Assembly: GCF_002844275.1 (NCBI RefSeq)
Contig: NZ_NXGX01000005.1
Coordinates: 248,001-312,000, forward strand
Source: Thalassospira lohafexi
GTDB taxonomy: Bacteria > Pseudomonadota > Alphaproteobacteria > Rhodospirillales > Thalassospiraceae
Direction of reading: 5' to 3'
DNA length: 64,000 bases
The notes beneath the pieces are model-generated. The model was not told the DNA's origin. It did no database searches and saw only the letters and a list, made by a program, of their open reading frames with translations. A program made the translations under genes and the position numbers. Positions 33,304-43,323 of this stretch are shown in pieces; positions within the stretch are counted from its first letter, which is position 1; each line of letters opens with the position of its first letter.

Positions 33304-34341
33304 ATGACAAACGCGCCACGTTTCCCCGAAGAGATGGGGTTTTCCCAAGATAGCAGTCTTGAACGCGACGCCGCGCGTTTGGACGAATGTGTCGGTCGCC
33401 TGGCCGAAGCCCGCAAAATGGTTTCATCCATTATATTTGGGCAGAATGAGGCAGTAGAGCAAACACTTATCGGTATTTTATCTGGCGGCCATGTCTTGAT
33501 GGTTGGTGCGCCGGGGCTTGGGAAATCGTTACTCGCCCATACATTGGGCAAAGTACTGGGCCTTTTGGACAAGCGCATTCAGTTCACCCCTGACCTGATG
33601 CCTGCCGATATCCTAGGGTCCGAAGTCCTTGAAGAAGGCACGGATGGCAAACGCGCCTTTCGCTTTATCAAGGGGCCGGTGTTCTGCCAGCTTCTTCTGG
33701 CTGATGAAATAAACCGTGCCAGCCCACGAACCCAGTCGGCCCTGCTCCAAGCCATGCAAGAACACGAAGTATCGGTGGCGGGCTATAGTCACAAACTTCC
33801 TGAACCGTTCCATGTTCTGGCAACCCAGAACCCACTGGAACAGGAAGGCACCTATCCGCTGCCAGAAGCACAGCTTGACCGGTTTTTGCTTGAAGTGCGT
33901 CTAGCCTATCCCAATGCGGATGAAGAACGCAAAATCGTCACCGAAACCACCGGGCGCTATCCAACACGGCCAAGACAGGTTCTTCAGGCCGATGATCTGG
34001 CCGAGGCACAGGATTTTGTCCGCCGCCTGCCGATGCCCGACCGCGTGCTTGATATCATCATTGCATTGTGCCGCGAATGCCGCCCGGAAAGCACATCAAT
34101 GGTCGACATCCGCGATAATGTTGCATGGGGTCCGGGCACACGTGCCGCACAATCGCTGTCACTAGCCTGCCGGGCGCGGGCGATGCTTCATGGCCGGTTT
34201 GCGCCATCGCTTGAGGATGTCTCTGAACTGGCTGTTCCCATTCTGCGCCACCGGTTTGGCCTGACCTATGGTGCGCGTGCCGAAGGATATACTGCAAAAA
34301 GCCTGATCACAGATGCCCTCGCCCACCTTCAGGAGAGCTGA
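33304..34341 (+). CDS. MoxR-family AAA+ ATPase
   Basis: A 345-residue AAA+ ATPase of the MoxR class: Walker A GAPGLGKS, Walker B LLLADEINRASPRTQSALLQAMQE, sensor ATQNPLEQEGTYPLPEAQLDRFLLEV. MoxR proteins act as chaperones for maturation of partner complexes together with DUF58 and VWA proteins, as here. The frame is open back to 33214, but that would leave only 25 bases to the divergent DUF1285 gene; the ATG at 33304 leaves space for promoters and has GAGGAAG about 14 bases upstream. Either start is possible. Confidence 0.93.
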   Translation: MTNAPRFPEEMGFSQDSSLERDAARLDECVGRLAEARKMVSSIIFGQNEAVEQTLIGILSGGHVLMVGAPGLGKSLLAHTLGKVLGLLDKRIQFTPDLMPADILGSEVLEEGTDGKRAFRFIKGPVFCQLLLADEINRASPRTQSALLQAMQEHEVSVAGYSHKLPEPFHVLATQNPLEQEGTYPLPEAQLDRFLLEVRLAYPNADEERKIVTETTGRYPTRPRQVLQADDLAEAQDFVRRLPMPDRVLDIIIALCRECRPESTSMVDIRDNVAWGPGTRAAQSLSLACRARAMLHGRFAPSLEDVSELAVPILRHRFGLTYGARAEGYTAKSLITDALAHLQES

Positions 34342-34344
34342 GAA

Positions 34345-35313
34345 TTGGCGCTCAATGCCGTGCATGATCATGTTGCTGCTGCCCGTGCGCTGGCGGCACG
34401 ACTGCCCCAACTGATTGATGAGTCCCGCCGGACAGCCATCAGTCTGCGCGGGGGATTGCATGGCAACCGCAAGGTCGGGCCGGGCAGTGATTTTTGGCAA
34501 TTCCGGCCATATGTTCCGGGCGATCCAACCAATCAGATCGACTGGCGCCGCTCCGCACGCAGTGATCATACATTTATCCGTCAAACGGAATGGCAGGCCA
34601 GTCATAATTACTGGATCTGGCCGGTGTTATCGCCGTCGATGTATTGGTCATCTGCACGCGACATTCCAAGCAAGGCCGAACGCACACTTATCATATCGAT
34701 TGCCCTGGCCGACCTTTTGATCCGAAATGGTGAAACCGTTGGCACGTTTGATGTCGAACGTACCCGGGTTACATCCGCCGAGCATCTGGAAAAACTGGCA
34801 CATGCCATGTTGGCCACTCCACCAAGCATCGCCGAGCAAGGCCTGAACATGCACCCGGGACGCAAACATTCTGTTTTGGTGTTGGGCGATTTTCTGGAAT
34901 TTGCCGAGCACGGCACCCAGACACGAAATGCCCTCCGTCATTTGGGGCAATATCAGAATGACGGGGCACTGGTTCATATTCTGGACCCTGCTGAAATCTC
35001 GCCGCCGTTTCAGGGGCGGGTCAATTTCCTTGATTCCAATGACACCCTGATTTTCAAAAGCGAGAAATTCGAAGACATCGCCGAGGGTTTCAAAAGCCGG
35101 GCACAAAAATGGCGGGCCGATGTCCGTGATGCTGCGCGCCAGAACGACTGGCTGTGCGACCGTCACGTCACATCGGAAAGTGCAAGCCCGACCCTTCTGG
35201 CACTGTATCAACATCTTAGCGAACGTCAGAACCAAAGCGGGTCAAACGGGCGTGGACGCCCCAACCTGAACCGCCCCATCCCGGACGGTCATAAAACGCA
35301 GGAGACGTCATGA
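34345..35313 (+). CDS. DUF58 domain protein
   Basis: A 322-residue protein with the DUF58 signature FWQFRPYVPGDPTNQIDWRRSARSDHTFIRQTEW near residue 50-85, followed by a VWA-like fold. It starts with TTG at 34345, 3 bases after the moxR stop, with GGAGAG about 9 bases upstream. Its last codons overlap the next gene (ATGA). DUF58 proteins are regular partners of MoxR ATPases; the assembly they serve here is unknown. Confidence 0.92.
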   Translation: MALNAVHDHVAAARALAARLPQLIDESRRTAISLRGGLHGNRKVGPGSDFWQFRPYVPGDPTNQIDWRRSARSDHTFIRQTEWQASHNYWIWPVLSPSMYWSSARDIPSKAERTLIISIALADLLIRNGETVGTFDVERTRVTSAEHLEKLAHAMLATPPSIAEQGLNMHPGRKHSVLVLGDFLEFAEHGTQTRNALRHLGQYQNDGALVHILDPAEISPPFQGRVNFLDSNDTLIFKSEKFEDIAEGFKSRAQKWRADVRDAARQNDWLCDRHVTSESASPTLLALYQHLSERQNQSGSNGRGRPNLNRPIPDGHKTQETS

Positions 35314-38027
35314 GCCTTTCGGCCATCACATTCCTGTATCCGGCGATGCTGGCAGGCCTTATGGTCCTGCCGATTGTCTGGCTGTTAATCCGGTCTGCCC
35401 CACGCGCACCAAAGCAAATCACGTTTCCCGCGGCCCGATTGTTGCGCGGCTTAAAAAGCCAGCGCCGGGATGTTCAGCGTGCGCCAATCTGGCAAACCAT
35501 TCTGCGCTGTCTTATTCTGACCTTGCTGATTGTCGCAGCAGCCCGCCCGGTGATGAACAGAAACGAATTTGTTCAAAACAACGGCGCGATTTTGATCATT
35601 GTTGATAATGGCTGGTCGAGTGCATCCGAGTGGTCACAATACCGCTCGGCCTTGGATCAGATCATCAATAAGGCACGGTTTGATCTGCAATCGGTTTATA
35701 TCGCGCGCACTGCCCCCGAGGCCGCCGGTGCAACCACGTGGAAACTGCCCGACATTGTCGGCCCACTTTCGCCGCGCGGAGCGCAAGACCTTATTGGCCG
35801 GTTACAACCGCGTCCTTGGGCAGCTGATTATTTCGCCCTGTCTGATCTGATTTCCAATCAACAGGAAATGAACACAACGATTGGCAGCGTACTTTGGCTC
35901 AGCGACCAGATGGCAAACCCCGGCAAATCCGAACTTGCCGAGGAGCTTCTTCAAATCGCCCCGATCACGGTGATCGAACCGACGATTAATGATCGGATGG
36001 CGGTACGATCCCTGATCCGGTCACGCACTGGCTTGATCGCCACACTTTCCCATAATCGCAGCGACACGGCCCGCACGATCAATCTTCTTGCACGCGGCGA
36101 ACGTGGATCGGTCCTGTTGCGCCACAATGCCGAAATTGCTGCCGATACTGAACAGACCGAACTGACCGTTCTTTTGCCAAGTGATATCGCCAATGCCATT
36201 CAAACCGTCGGCGTTGAGGGACGTGAAAGTGCCGCGACGGTGTTTCAAACAGGTGCGCGTTGGCAACAACGCCGCGTGGGTGTGATTGTCAGTTCCGGGG
36301 ACAGTCCGGCGGTTTTATCGGATCGGTATTTCTTCCTTGATCGGGCGCTGTCCCCCTATGCCGAAGTCATCTATCAGCCGCTTGGCAAATTGCTGGAACA
36401 GAAAGTAGACATTCTGGTGGCAACCGGCCCGATTTCAGGATTGGGCAGCCAACATAAAAACCTTGAAAGGTGGGTCAACGACGGCGGCATGCTGGTGCGG
36501 TTTGCGGGCGACAGTTCGACAGAAATCGGCAATGAGTTTTTGCCCGTCACCTTGCGTTTGGGCAATCGCGACTTTGGCGGTTCCATGTCATGGGAAAAGC
36601 CAAAACGATTGCTTGATTTCCCCGAAACCAGCCCGTTTTTTGGCATTACCATTCCACCGGAAATTACCATTACCCGGCAATTGCTGGCCGAACCAGACCC
36701 CGATATCCTCAGCAAAACCTGGGCGCGCCTGACGGATGGCACCCCATTGATTACCAGCTCCGCGCAAAATGCCGGACGCCTTGTGCTGTTTCACGTCACC
36801 CCATGGGCCGATTGGTCGAACTTGCCGATGTCGGGACTTTTTGTTGAGCTGTGGCAAAGAATCCTGCCACTTGCCAGTCCGAGCAATCCCAACAGTGGTG
36901 AACTGCAAACCAGTTTACCGCCGCAATCGGTTCTCGACGGGTTTGGACAGGCCCATCAACCCGATGCGATGATCCTGCCCCTTCGCGCACCACTCGCCAC
37001 ACCGACACCACGTCATCCGCCCGGCATTTACGGCGAAAACGGTCAGGCAGTTGCCCTGAACCTTGGTCCGTTTCTGGGATCACTTGCCAATGATGTGACG
37101 TGGCCATCCGGGATTGATAAACGCAAAATCACGGATCATAACCAGATTGATCTTGCCGCCTTGTGCCTGATTGGGGCGTTGCTTTTACTGCTGGTCGATG
37201 GGCTTACCTTATTGGCCGTGCATCACGTCAGTCTGCGCCGCAACCGGCAAAGCAATGCGGTGACATCCACCCTCATCGCACTTGCGATGCTTGGCACGTC
37301 GACCATCACCGTGATGCTGTCATCGACGACCGATGGTAATGCCGCAACCCTTCAGGAAGCAGCCTTATCGCCCCGACTGGCCTATTTTGAAACCGGGGTT
37401 GCACCGGTGGACCGGCTTAGTCAGGCGGGCATGGCGGGATTAACCGAAATCCTGCGCCGACGCAGTGCGGCCGATCTTAGCAGTGTCGACGGGGTCAATC
37501 CGGAAACAGACGAACTGAGTTTTTATCCCTTGATCTATTGGCCGCTTGTCGATGGTCAGAAACCATTTTCTGAACGGGCACGTGACCGGTTGAACAAGTA
37601 CCTTGAAAACGGTGGCATGATCCTAATCGACAGTCGCGACCGCGAAGTTGAACCCGCCCGGTTGCGTCGCCTTCTGGCCGGTCTTGAAATCCCGATCCTT
37701 GATCGTGCACCGGGCGATCACATCGTATTTCGCAGTTTTTATCTGCTTGATCATGCCTATGGCCGGTTTTCGGCCCCCATTTGGCTTGATGCCCGCCCGG
37801 ATCAGCGATTGGATGGTGTGGCATCGGTGCTGTTTGGGGGCAATGACTGGGCATCGGCATGGATGTTACCCGAAGGCCGAGAAGAAATGCGCGCCGAGGA
37901 TATTTCACCAAGACAGCGCGAAATGGCGTTTCGATTTGGCGTTAATCTTGTGATGTATGCGCTTACCGGCAGCTACAAGGGTGATCAGGTACATTTACCT
38001 GCCATCCTTGAAAGGCTTGGCCGATGA
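35310..38027 (+). CDS. BatA-type N-terminal / DUF4159 membrane protein
   Basis: A 905-residue protein. It starts like BatA/aerotolerance proteins (FLYPAMLAGLMVLPIVWLLIRSAPRAPKQITFPAARLL, then a second helix TILRCLILTLLIVAAARPV). A VWA-like region follows with a degenerate metal site (IIVDNGWSS), a large middle part, two more membrane helices near 615-680 and a C-terminal DUF4159 domain (FYPLIYWPLVDGQKPF, GGMILIDSRD). AGGAG lies 7 bases before the ATG, which overlaps the DUF58 stop by 4 bases. It ends overlapping the next gene by 4 bases. Confidence 0.9.
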   Translation: MSLSAITFLYPAMLAGLMVLPIVWLLIRSAPRAPKQITFPAARLLRGLKSQRRDVQRAPIWQTILRCLILTLLIVAAARPVMNRNEFVQNNGAILIIVDNGWSSASEWSQYRSALDQIINKARFDLQSVYIARTAPEAAGATTWKLPDIVGPLSPRGAQDLIGRLQPRPWAADYFALSDLISNQQEMNTTIGSVLWLSDQMANPGKSELAEELLQIAPITVIEPTINDRMAVRSLIRSRTGLIATLSHNRSDTARTINLLARGERGSVLLRHNAEIAADTEQTELTVLLPSDIANAIQTVGVEGRESAATVFQTGARWQQRRVGVIVSSGDSPAVLSDRYFFLDRALSPYAEVIYQPLGKLLEQKVDILVATGPISGLGSQHKNLERWVNDGGMLVRFAGDSSTEIGNEFLPVTLRLGNRDFGGSMSWEKPKRLLDFPETSPFFGITIPPEITITRQLLAEPDPDILSKTWARLTDGTPLITSSAQNAGRLVLFHVTPWADWSNLPMSGLFVELWQRILPLASPSNPNSGELQTSLPPQSVLDGFGQAHQPDAMILPLRAPLATPTPRHPPGIYGENGQAVALNLGPFLGSLANDVTWPSGIDKRKITDHNQIDLAALCLIGALLLLLVDGLTLLAVHHVSLRRNRQSNAVTSTLIALAMLGTSTITVMLSSTTDGNAATLQEAALSPRLAYFETGVAPVDRLSQAGMAGLTEILRRRSAADLSSVDGVNPETDELSFYPLIYWPLVDGQKPFSERARDRLNKYLENGGMILIDSRDREVEPARLRRLLAGLEIPILDRAPGDHIVFRSFYLLDHAYGRFSAPIWLDARPDQRLDGVASVLFGGNDWASAWMLPEGREEMRAEDISPRQREMAFRFGVNLVMYALTGSYKGDQVHLPAILERLGR

Positions 38028-40099
38028 CCCAAGACTGGCAGAACCTTCAGATATCGCCGTTGCTTGATATCGGTATTTTGCAAATTCTGGCTGTGCTGTG
38101 CCTGATTGCGGTGGTGGTTTTTGCCCTGTTTCGACTGCGCGGCACCATCTGGCGCGGGGTGGTGATGGTGCTTGTGCTGCTTGCACTGTTGGCACCGCAG
38201 TTTGCCGATCAGGACCGTGAAAAATTGAGCGACATTGTGCTGGTCCTTGTGGATCGCAGTGCAAGTCAGGAAATTGGTGATCGGTCCGCGCAAACCGACG
38301 AAACGATCAAGCAACTACGCGACCGTTTTGCCGGTAATGATACGATTGAACTGCGGTTTGAGGATGTCACAGGCCAATCTGATACCCGCATGTTTGCGGT
38401 TGTTGACCGCTTGCTTGGTGGCATTCCCCGTGAACGGCTTGGTGGGATAATGATGATCACCGATGGTCAGGTGCACGATGTGCCCGCCCGCCTTGATCTG
38501 GACGCGCCACTGCATGTGTTGATCACCGGACATGAAGACGAACACGACAGACGATTGCAAATTCGCCAAAGTGCCGATTACGGCATTGTTGGCAAGGACG
38601 CGGAATTCATGGTCGAGGCCATTGATCATGACCTTGCCAAAGGCACACCAATTGCCGTGCGCATGTTGCTTGAAGATGGCACCGAGAAAGAAATCTACCT
38701 GCCCGCCAATGAACAACACCGCATCAACATCCCGGTTCCCCATGCTGGACCGGTTTTGGCCGAACTTCGCATGGACGAGATTGAAGATGAAACCGATCAA
38801 ACCAACAACCGCCTGATCCTTGAAACCACCGGGGTTCGCGACCGGTTGCGGGTACTGTTGTTATCGGGGGAACCCCATCCGGGTGAACGTGCATGGCGTA
38901 ATCTTTTACGGGCTGATCCGGGGGTTGATCTTGTGCATTTCACCATTCTGCGGCCACCCGAAAAGGGCGATGACACCCCGATCAATGAATTGGCTCTTAT
39001 TCCTTTTCCAATTCGTGACCTGTTTGAAGTGCGCCTTCGCCAGTTTGATTTGATCATTTTTGATCGTTATCAAATGCGCGGTGTGCTGCCGGCTCATTAT
39101 CTGGAAAAGGTTGTCGACTACGTAAAGTGGGGTGGTGCGGCGCTGGTGGTCGCCGGGCCGGAATATATCGGGCCGGACGGGCTTTCGAGTACGGTGTTAA
39201 ATGACCTGATGCCTGCGGTTGCGACCGGCCGGATTATGGAACAACCGTTTGTGCCGCGCGTGAACGATGCCGGCCGGTTACATCCCGTCACAGCCGCAAT
39301 TGCCGGCTCGCCAAGCACGCCCCCCAAATGGGGTCGCTGGTACCGGCAAATCGAAACCAGAACATCCGATCCTGATGTCATGACATTGATGACAGGTGCG
39401 GATGATATGCCGCTTTTGACCCTTCAAAGGGTCGAAGAAGGCCGGGTTGCGATGCTCAGCTCCGATCAGATGTGGCTTTGGCAGCGTGGTCATGATGGTG
39501 GTGGCCCGGTGGCGGAACTTCTGCGCCGGTTATCGCATTGGTTGATGAAAGAACCGGCACTCGATGAAAACACCATCACGAGCGTGCGCAGTGCGGATGG
39601 TGAAAGCCTGATCCTGAACTGGCGAAAAATTGGGGCAAATCCCGAAATTGGAAGTGTGATCAACCCCGAAACCGGTGAACAGGTAAATGCCGCCTTTGAA
39701 AAACAACCCGACCAGACATGGCAGGCGGTTGTTCCCATGGCTGAACGCGGATTGATCCGGGTAAGAGGACGGGACCTTAGTGACCGAACCCAAACGGCCT
39801 TGCATGTTGATCGTGATGTTTTGACCGCCGAATCACGCAATACAAATTCCACCCCCGAAATCCTTGCCGGATTGGTTGCGCAAAATGATGGATATATCGG
39901 GCGTATTGAAAACGGGCTTCCCGATTTCCGTCATATCCCAAGCGACCGGGTTCGGCATGGATTGAACTGGGCAGGTTTTCTTGAAACAGACAGCTATCGC
40001 ACCATTGTTGGTGGCATCACCAATCTGTTGCCGATCCCGTTGATTGCGCTGTTGATCGGCGCGATTTGTCTGGTCGGCTGGCGGGTGGAAAGCAAATAG
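38024..40099 (+). CDS. Membrane protein with VWA and glutamine-amidotransferase-like regions
   Basis: A 691-residue protein with two N-terminal helices (ILQILAVLCLIAVVVFALF and IWRGVVMVLVLLALLAPQF), a VWA-like region with an intact DxSxS (VLVDRSASQE) and MMITDGQVHD, then a region like the amidotransferase-fold modules of BatA/DUF4159 relatives (VKWGGAALVVAGPEYIG, MLSSDQMWLW), and a last helix LIALLIGAICLVGWRVESK. It is the fourth gene of the MoxR operon, joined by ATGA overlap. The C-terminal WRVESK tail is cytoplasmic by prediction. Confidence 0.88.
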   Translation: MTQDWQNLQISPLLDIGILQILAVLCLIAVVVFALFRLRGTIWRGVVMVLVLLALLAPQFADQDREKLSDIVLVLVDRSASQEIGDRSAQTDETIKQLRDRFAGNDTIELRFEDVTGQSDTRMFAVVDRLLGGIPRERLGGIMMITDGQVHDVPARLDLDAPLHVLITGHEDEHDRRLQIRQSADYGIVGKDAEFMVEAIDHDLAKGTPIAVRMLLEDGTEKEIYLPANEQHRINIPVPHAGPVLAELRMDEIEDETDQTNNRLILETTGVRDRLRVLLLSGEPHPGERAWRNLLRADPGVDLVHFTILRPPEKGDDTPINELALIPFPIRDLFEVRLRQFDLIIFDRYQMRGVLPAHYLEKVVDYVKWGGAALVVAGPEYIGPDGLSSTVLNDLMPAVATGRIMEQPFVPRVNDAGRLHPVTAAIAGSPSTPPKWGRWYRQIETRTSDPDVMTLMTGADDMPLLTLQRVEEGRVAMLSSDQMWLWQRGHDGGGPVAELLRRLSHWLMKEPALDENTITSVRSADGESLILNWRKIGANPEIGSVINPETGEQVNAAFEKQPDQTWQAVVPMAERGLIRVRGRDLSDRTQTALHVDRDVLTAESRNTNSTPEILAGLVAQNDGYIGRIENGLPDFRHIPSDRVRHGLNWAGFLETDSYRTIVGGITNLLPIPLIALLIGAICLVGWRVESK

Positions 40100-40127
40100 G
40101 TCGAACTGCCATTTTGCCTTTGGGTCA

Positions 40128-41090
40128 CTATGACGAACGAATGGGGCCTTTGCCTTGGGCCACTTCAGCGCAGGTTTGTTGATGGAACGAACATAATCCG
40201 CCCCGGAATTTCTCCACCAGAAAATCGATAAAGACCCGAACCTTTGTCGGCAAATGGCGACGTTCGGGGTAAACCGCATAAATGCCCCCCCCGCTATCGG
40301 CATTAAAGTCCTTTAGGATCGACACCAAACGTCCATCCAAAAGGGCTTGGGCGACAATGAATTCCGGCTCGCGCGCGATACCCAGCCCACGAATTGCAGC
40401 GGTTGAGGTAAATTCACCATTATTGCACGATAAAACCGGGTCAACGCGCACGCTGACCTGTCCGTCCGGTCCGTTGAAATCCCAGATATTCGGGCTGGGA
40501 AGGTTGGTGTAGGACAGTGTTTTATGCTGGGTCAGGTCTTGTGGCGTTTTCGGTTCGCCATGTTCTTGCAAATACGATGGTGCCGCAACGATGTGACTGG
40601 AAAAATCAGCCAGCTTGCGCGCGATCAGACTAGAGTCCTTTAGTCTGGTAATACGGATCGCCATATCAACACCTTCGGCGACGAGATCAACCATATGATC
40701 GGCCAGATGAATGTCGACATGCAGACCGGGATACTGTTCCATGAACTCTGTGACAAGGGCAGGCAAATACATCTGCCCGAACGTCAGGGGCGCCGATATT
40801 CTCAGTGTGCCGCGCGGAGTACCGCGTAAATCGGTCAGGGCATGCTCGGCGGTTTCGATTTCTTCGACCACGCGCGCGCAATGCTGATAAAATGTTGATC
40901 CGGCATCGGTCAGGCTCAACCGTCTTGTGGTCCGGTTCAAAAGCCGGATGCCAAGATTGTCTTCAAGCTTGGTGACATGTTTGCTGACGGCGGATTTTGA
41001 CATACCAAGCTTTCGCGCCGCTCCTGAAAAACTGCGTTCTTCAACCACACGGGCGAAAACAGTCATCGCATCAAGATTTCCGATCAACAT
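40128..41090 (-). CDS. LysR-family transcriptional regulator
   Basis: A 320-residue LysR regulator with the N-terminal HTH (SFSGAARKLGMSKSAVSKHVTKLEDNLGIRLLNRTTRRLSLTDAG) and effector domain. The frame extends to 41147, but the ATG at 41090 has GGAG 9 bases upstream and gives the family-typical start MLIGNLDAMTVFARV. It is divergent from the glutathionyl-hydroquinone reductase gene, which it probably regulates, perhaps in response to quinones. It converges on the end of the MoxR operon. Confidence 0.93.
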   Translation of the reverse strand: MLIGNLDAMTVFARVVEERSFSGAARKLGMSKSAVSKHVTKLEDNLGIRLLNRTTRRLSLTDAGSTFYQHCARVVEEIETAEHALTDLRGTPRGTLRISAPLTFGQMYLPALVTEFMEQYPGLHVDIHLADHMVDLVAEGVDMAIRITRLKDSSLIARKLADFSSHIVAAPSYLQEHGEPKTPQDLTQHKTLSYTNLPSPNIWDFNGPDGQVSVRVDPVLSCNNGEFTSTAAIRGLGIAREPEFIVAQALLDGRLVSILKDFNADSGGGIYAVYPERRHLPTKVRVFIDFLVEKFRGGLCSFHQQTCAEVAQGKGPIRSS

Positions 41091-41123
41091 TACTTTGCTC
41101 CTGCCTGCCGCCAAACTGTTGCC

Positions 41124-41135
41124 TGTTTGGAAACA
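41124..41135. promoter_or_regulatory. Possible LysR site in the divergent promoter
   Basis: tgtttggaaaca (tgttt/aaaca arms) lies in the 156-base gap between the LysR gene and the reductase gene. It is short and could be chance. Confidence 0.3.
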
Positions 41136-41246
41136 AATTAATGTCACATCACCTAATTGTCTTCAACGCGGAAATGACGACAATAGGAACAGGATCGCGT
41201 AAAGCAGATCCCCTAAATCCAAAACGACGACGCCGGAGGAAACAAG

Positions 41247-42212
41247 ATGGGACTGTTGGTCGAAGGACGCTGGCAAGATAAGTGGTACGATACCAAAAGC
41301 ACGGGCGGAAAATTCAAACGTCAGGATTCTGCGTTTCGCAATTGGCTGTCCAACGATGCCGATGCCCGTTTCCCCGCCGAAGCAGGCCGTTACCATCTGT
41401 ATGTTTCCTATGCCTGCCCGTGGGCGCATCGCGCATTGATCATGCGCGCCCTTAAGGGCCTTGAGGACATGATTTCTGTGTCTGTGGTTCACTGGCATAT
41501 GGCAGAAAACGGCTGGGAGTTTTCGCGCAAAGACGGTTTGGCTGACGATCTGGCCGACCGCGACTTCATGCATCAGGTCTATACCGATGCGAAACCGGAC
41601 TATACCGGTCGTGTCACCGTGCCGGTCCTTTGGGACAAGAAAACCAACAGCATTGTGAGTAATGAATCGTCCGAAATCATCCGCATGCTAAATAGCGCGT
41701 TTGACGATGTTGGAGCAAAGCCCGGCGACTATTACCCGGAAGATTTGCGCGGCGAAATCGACCAAGTAAATGAACGCGTTTATCACGAGATCAACAACGG
41801 CGTTTACAAATCCGGCTTTGCCACAACACAGTCTGCCTATGAAGACGCCGCCAAGACGCTTTTTAACGCGCTAGACTGGATTGAAGACCGTTTATCAACC
41901 CAGTCTTACCTTGCGGGCGATCGCATCACAGAGGCCGATTGGCGGCTGTTTACGACACTGGTGCGGTTTGATCCGGTCTATCACGGGCATTTCAAATGCA
42001 ATCTGCGGATGCTGCGCGATTATCCAAACCTTTGGAACTATACCCGCGCGCTCTATCAACATCCCGGGATCAAAGAAACGGTCCATTTTGACCACATCAA
42101 AAACCACTATTATCAAAGCCATCCGACCATTAACCCGCACGGTGTGGTGCCAATTGGGCCTGCTCTTGATTTCGATGCGCCCCATGACCGCGACAGGTTC
42201 AAAGGTTCATAA
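41247..42212 (+). CDS. Glutathionyl-hydroquinone reductase
   Basis: A 321-residue Xi-class glutathione transferase that reduces glutathionyl-hydroquinones using glutathione. The catalytic cysteine is C57 in YVSYACPWAHR, followed by the SxxPxL-type glutathione site around VPVLWDKKTNSIVSNESSEIIRML and the C-terminal helical domain with the family segment ITEADWRLFTTLVRFDPVYHGHFKCN. The ATG has a GGAGGA 10 bases upstream. A LysR gene lies divergently upstream, and a strong terminator follows. Confidence 0.96.
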   Translation: MGLLVEGRWQDKWYDTKSTGGKFKRQDSAFRNWLSNDADARFPAEAGRYHLYVSYACPWAHRALIMRALKGLEDMISVSVVHWHMAENGWEFSRKDGLADDLADRDFMHQVYTDAKPDYTGRVTVPVLWDKKTNSIVSNESSEIIRMLNSAFDDVGAKPGDYYPEDLRGEIDQVNERVYHEINNGVYKSGFATTQSAYEDAAKTLFNALDWIEDRLSTQSYLAGDRITEADWRLFTTLVRFDPVYHGHFKCNLRMLRDYPNLWNYTRALYQHPGIKETVHFDHIKNHYYQSHPTINPHGVVPIGPALDFDAPHDRDRFKGS

Positions 42213-42253
42213 CAGCCCCAAGCAGTCATGTGATGGTTTTCATAGGATAAACA

Positions 42254-42284
42254 AAAAACCCCGCAGCAGTGCTGCGGGGTTTTT
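42254..42284. terminator. Bidirectional terminator between the reductase gene and atpF
   Basis: A perfect 14-bp stem, aaaaaccccgcagc (42254-42267) with gctgcggggttttt (42271-42284), loop agt. A-run and T-run on both flanks mean it can stop both convergent transcripts. Confidence 0.95.
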
Positions 42285-42305
42285 AAATCCGTAAAACGGA
42301 AAATC

Positions 42306-42809
42306 TTAGTTCAGGCGCCCCTTGATTTCCGCGATCGCGTTATCAACCAGTTCGTCAGCCTTGGCACCAGAAACCTTGTCAGAAACAAGGGCCATGGTCG
42401 CCTTGGTTGCGATTTCGGCGACATGCGCACGAACTTCGGCAACCGCCTGGCTTTCGAGATTGGAGATACGTTCCAGAGCCTGCTGTTCACGGCGCTTAAG
42501 TGCCGCTTTGAGCTCAGCCTGGGCGCTTTCCAGCATACGGTCGGCTTCTGCCTTGGCATGCGCGCGGATCTCGTCAGCTTCCTTCAGGGCTTCGCGTTGT
42601 TTGGCCTGATAATTGGCCAGAAGCTCCTGAGCTTCTTCGCGAAGACGCTGAGCTTCGTCAATGTCGTCGGAAATCTTCTTTGCACGTTTATCAAGTGCAG
42701 CAGAGATCCCTTTGACGGCTTTGAACCCGCCAAACCCAACGACCAAAACGAACGAAAGCGTGGTCCATGTGTATGGATCGGTAAGGAAAGTAACCTCATG
42801 GGTTGCCAT
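42306..42809 (-). CDS. atpF: ATP synthase F0 subunit b
   Basis: A 167-residue b subunit: one N-terminal membrane helix (TWTTLSFVLVVGFGGF) followed by a long Ala/Glu/Lys/Arg-rich coiled coil that forms the peripheral stalk. Last gene of the atpI-B-E-F'-F order on the minus strand, 4 bases after the b' gene. Having separate b and b' genes is usual in alphaproteobacteria. The F1 genes are not in the window. Confidence 0.95.
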   Translation of the reverse strand: MATHEVTFLTDPYTWTTLSFVLVVGFGGFKAVKGISAALDKRAKKISDDIDEAQRLREEAQELLANYQAKQREALKEADEIRAHAKAEADRMLESAQAELKAALKRREQQALERISNLESQAVAEVRAHVAEIATKATMALVSDKVSGAKADELVDNAIAEIKGRLN

Positions 42810-42813
42810 TATC

Positions 42814-43299
42814 TTACTCTCCTACAATAGCCGAAACAGCCTTGTCGGCAGTTTTGGCCTGAACCTTGACGCCGATAAGTTTGTCGGTTGCTTCGCGGGC
42901 GATTTCAGAGGCTGCTTCCGCAACACCTTTCATCGCATCCGTTTTGGCATCCACAATTGCCTTTTCGGCATCAGATGTCTTTTTAGACAGCTTCTTGACC
43001 AGTGCTTCGGTTTTTTTAGCCTGCTCTGCAGCAGCCTTTTCCGAAGCTTCACGAATATCTGCTTGCGCAGCATCACGAGCTTCTGCCAAAGCAGCCTCGT
43101 ACTTCGCGATAGCGGCATCGGTTTCGTCTTTCAACGCCCGAGCCTTGCCAAGATTGTCTTCGATGTTCTTTTGACGGCGTTCAAGAACTTCACCAACTTT
43201 TGGCAGCGCAATTTTCGACATCAAGAAATACAAGATGGTGAAAATAACAAACAGCCAGAAAATCTGTTCTGAGAACGTCGCAATATCAAACTGCGGCAT
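42814..43299 (-). CDS. ATP synthase F0 subunit b'
   Basis: A 161-residue b' subunit: the N-terminal region MPQFDIATFSEQIFWLFVIFTILYFLMSKIALPKV is characteristic of b', followed by a Lys/Ala/Glu-rich coiled coil. It pairs with atpF to form the heterodimeric stalk. It lies between atpE and atpF; a strong hairpin occupies the gap to atpE. Confidence 0.95.
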   Translation of the reverse strand: MPQFDIATFSEQIFWLFVIFTILYFLMSKIALPKVGEVLERRQKNIEDNLGKARALKDETDAAIAKYEAALAEARDAAQADIREASEKAAAEQAKKTEALVKKLSKKTSDAEKAIVDAKTDAMKGVAEAASEIAREATDKLIGVKVQAKTADKAVSAIVGE

Positions 43300-43323
43300 A
43301 GCCTACTCCCGAATTCAACGACA

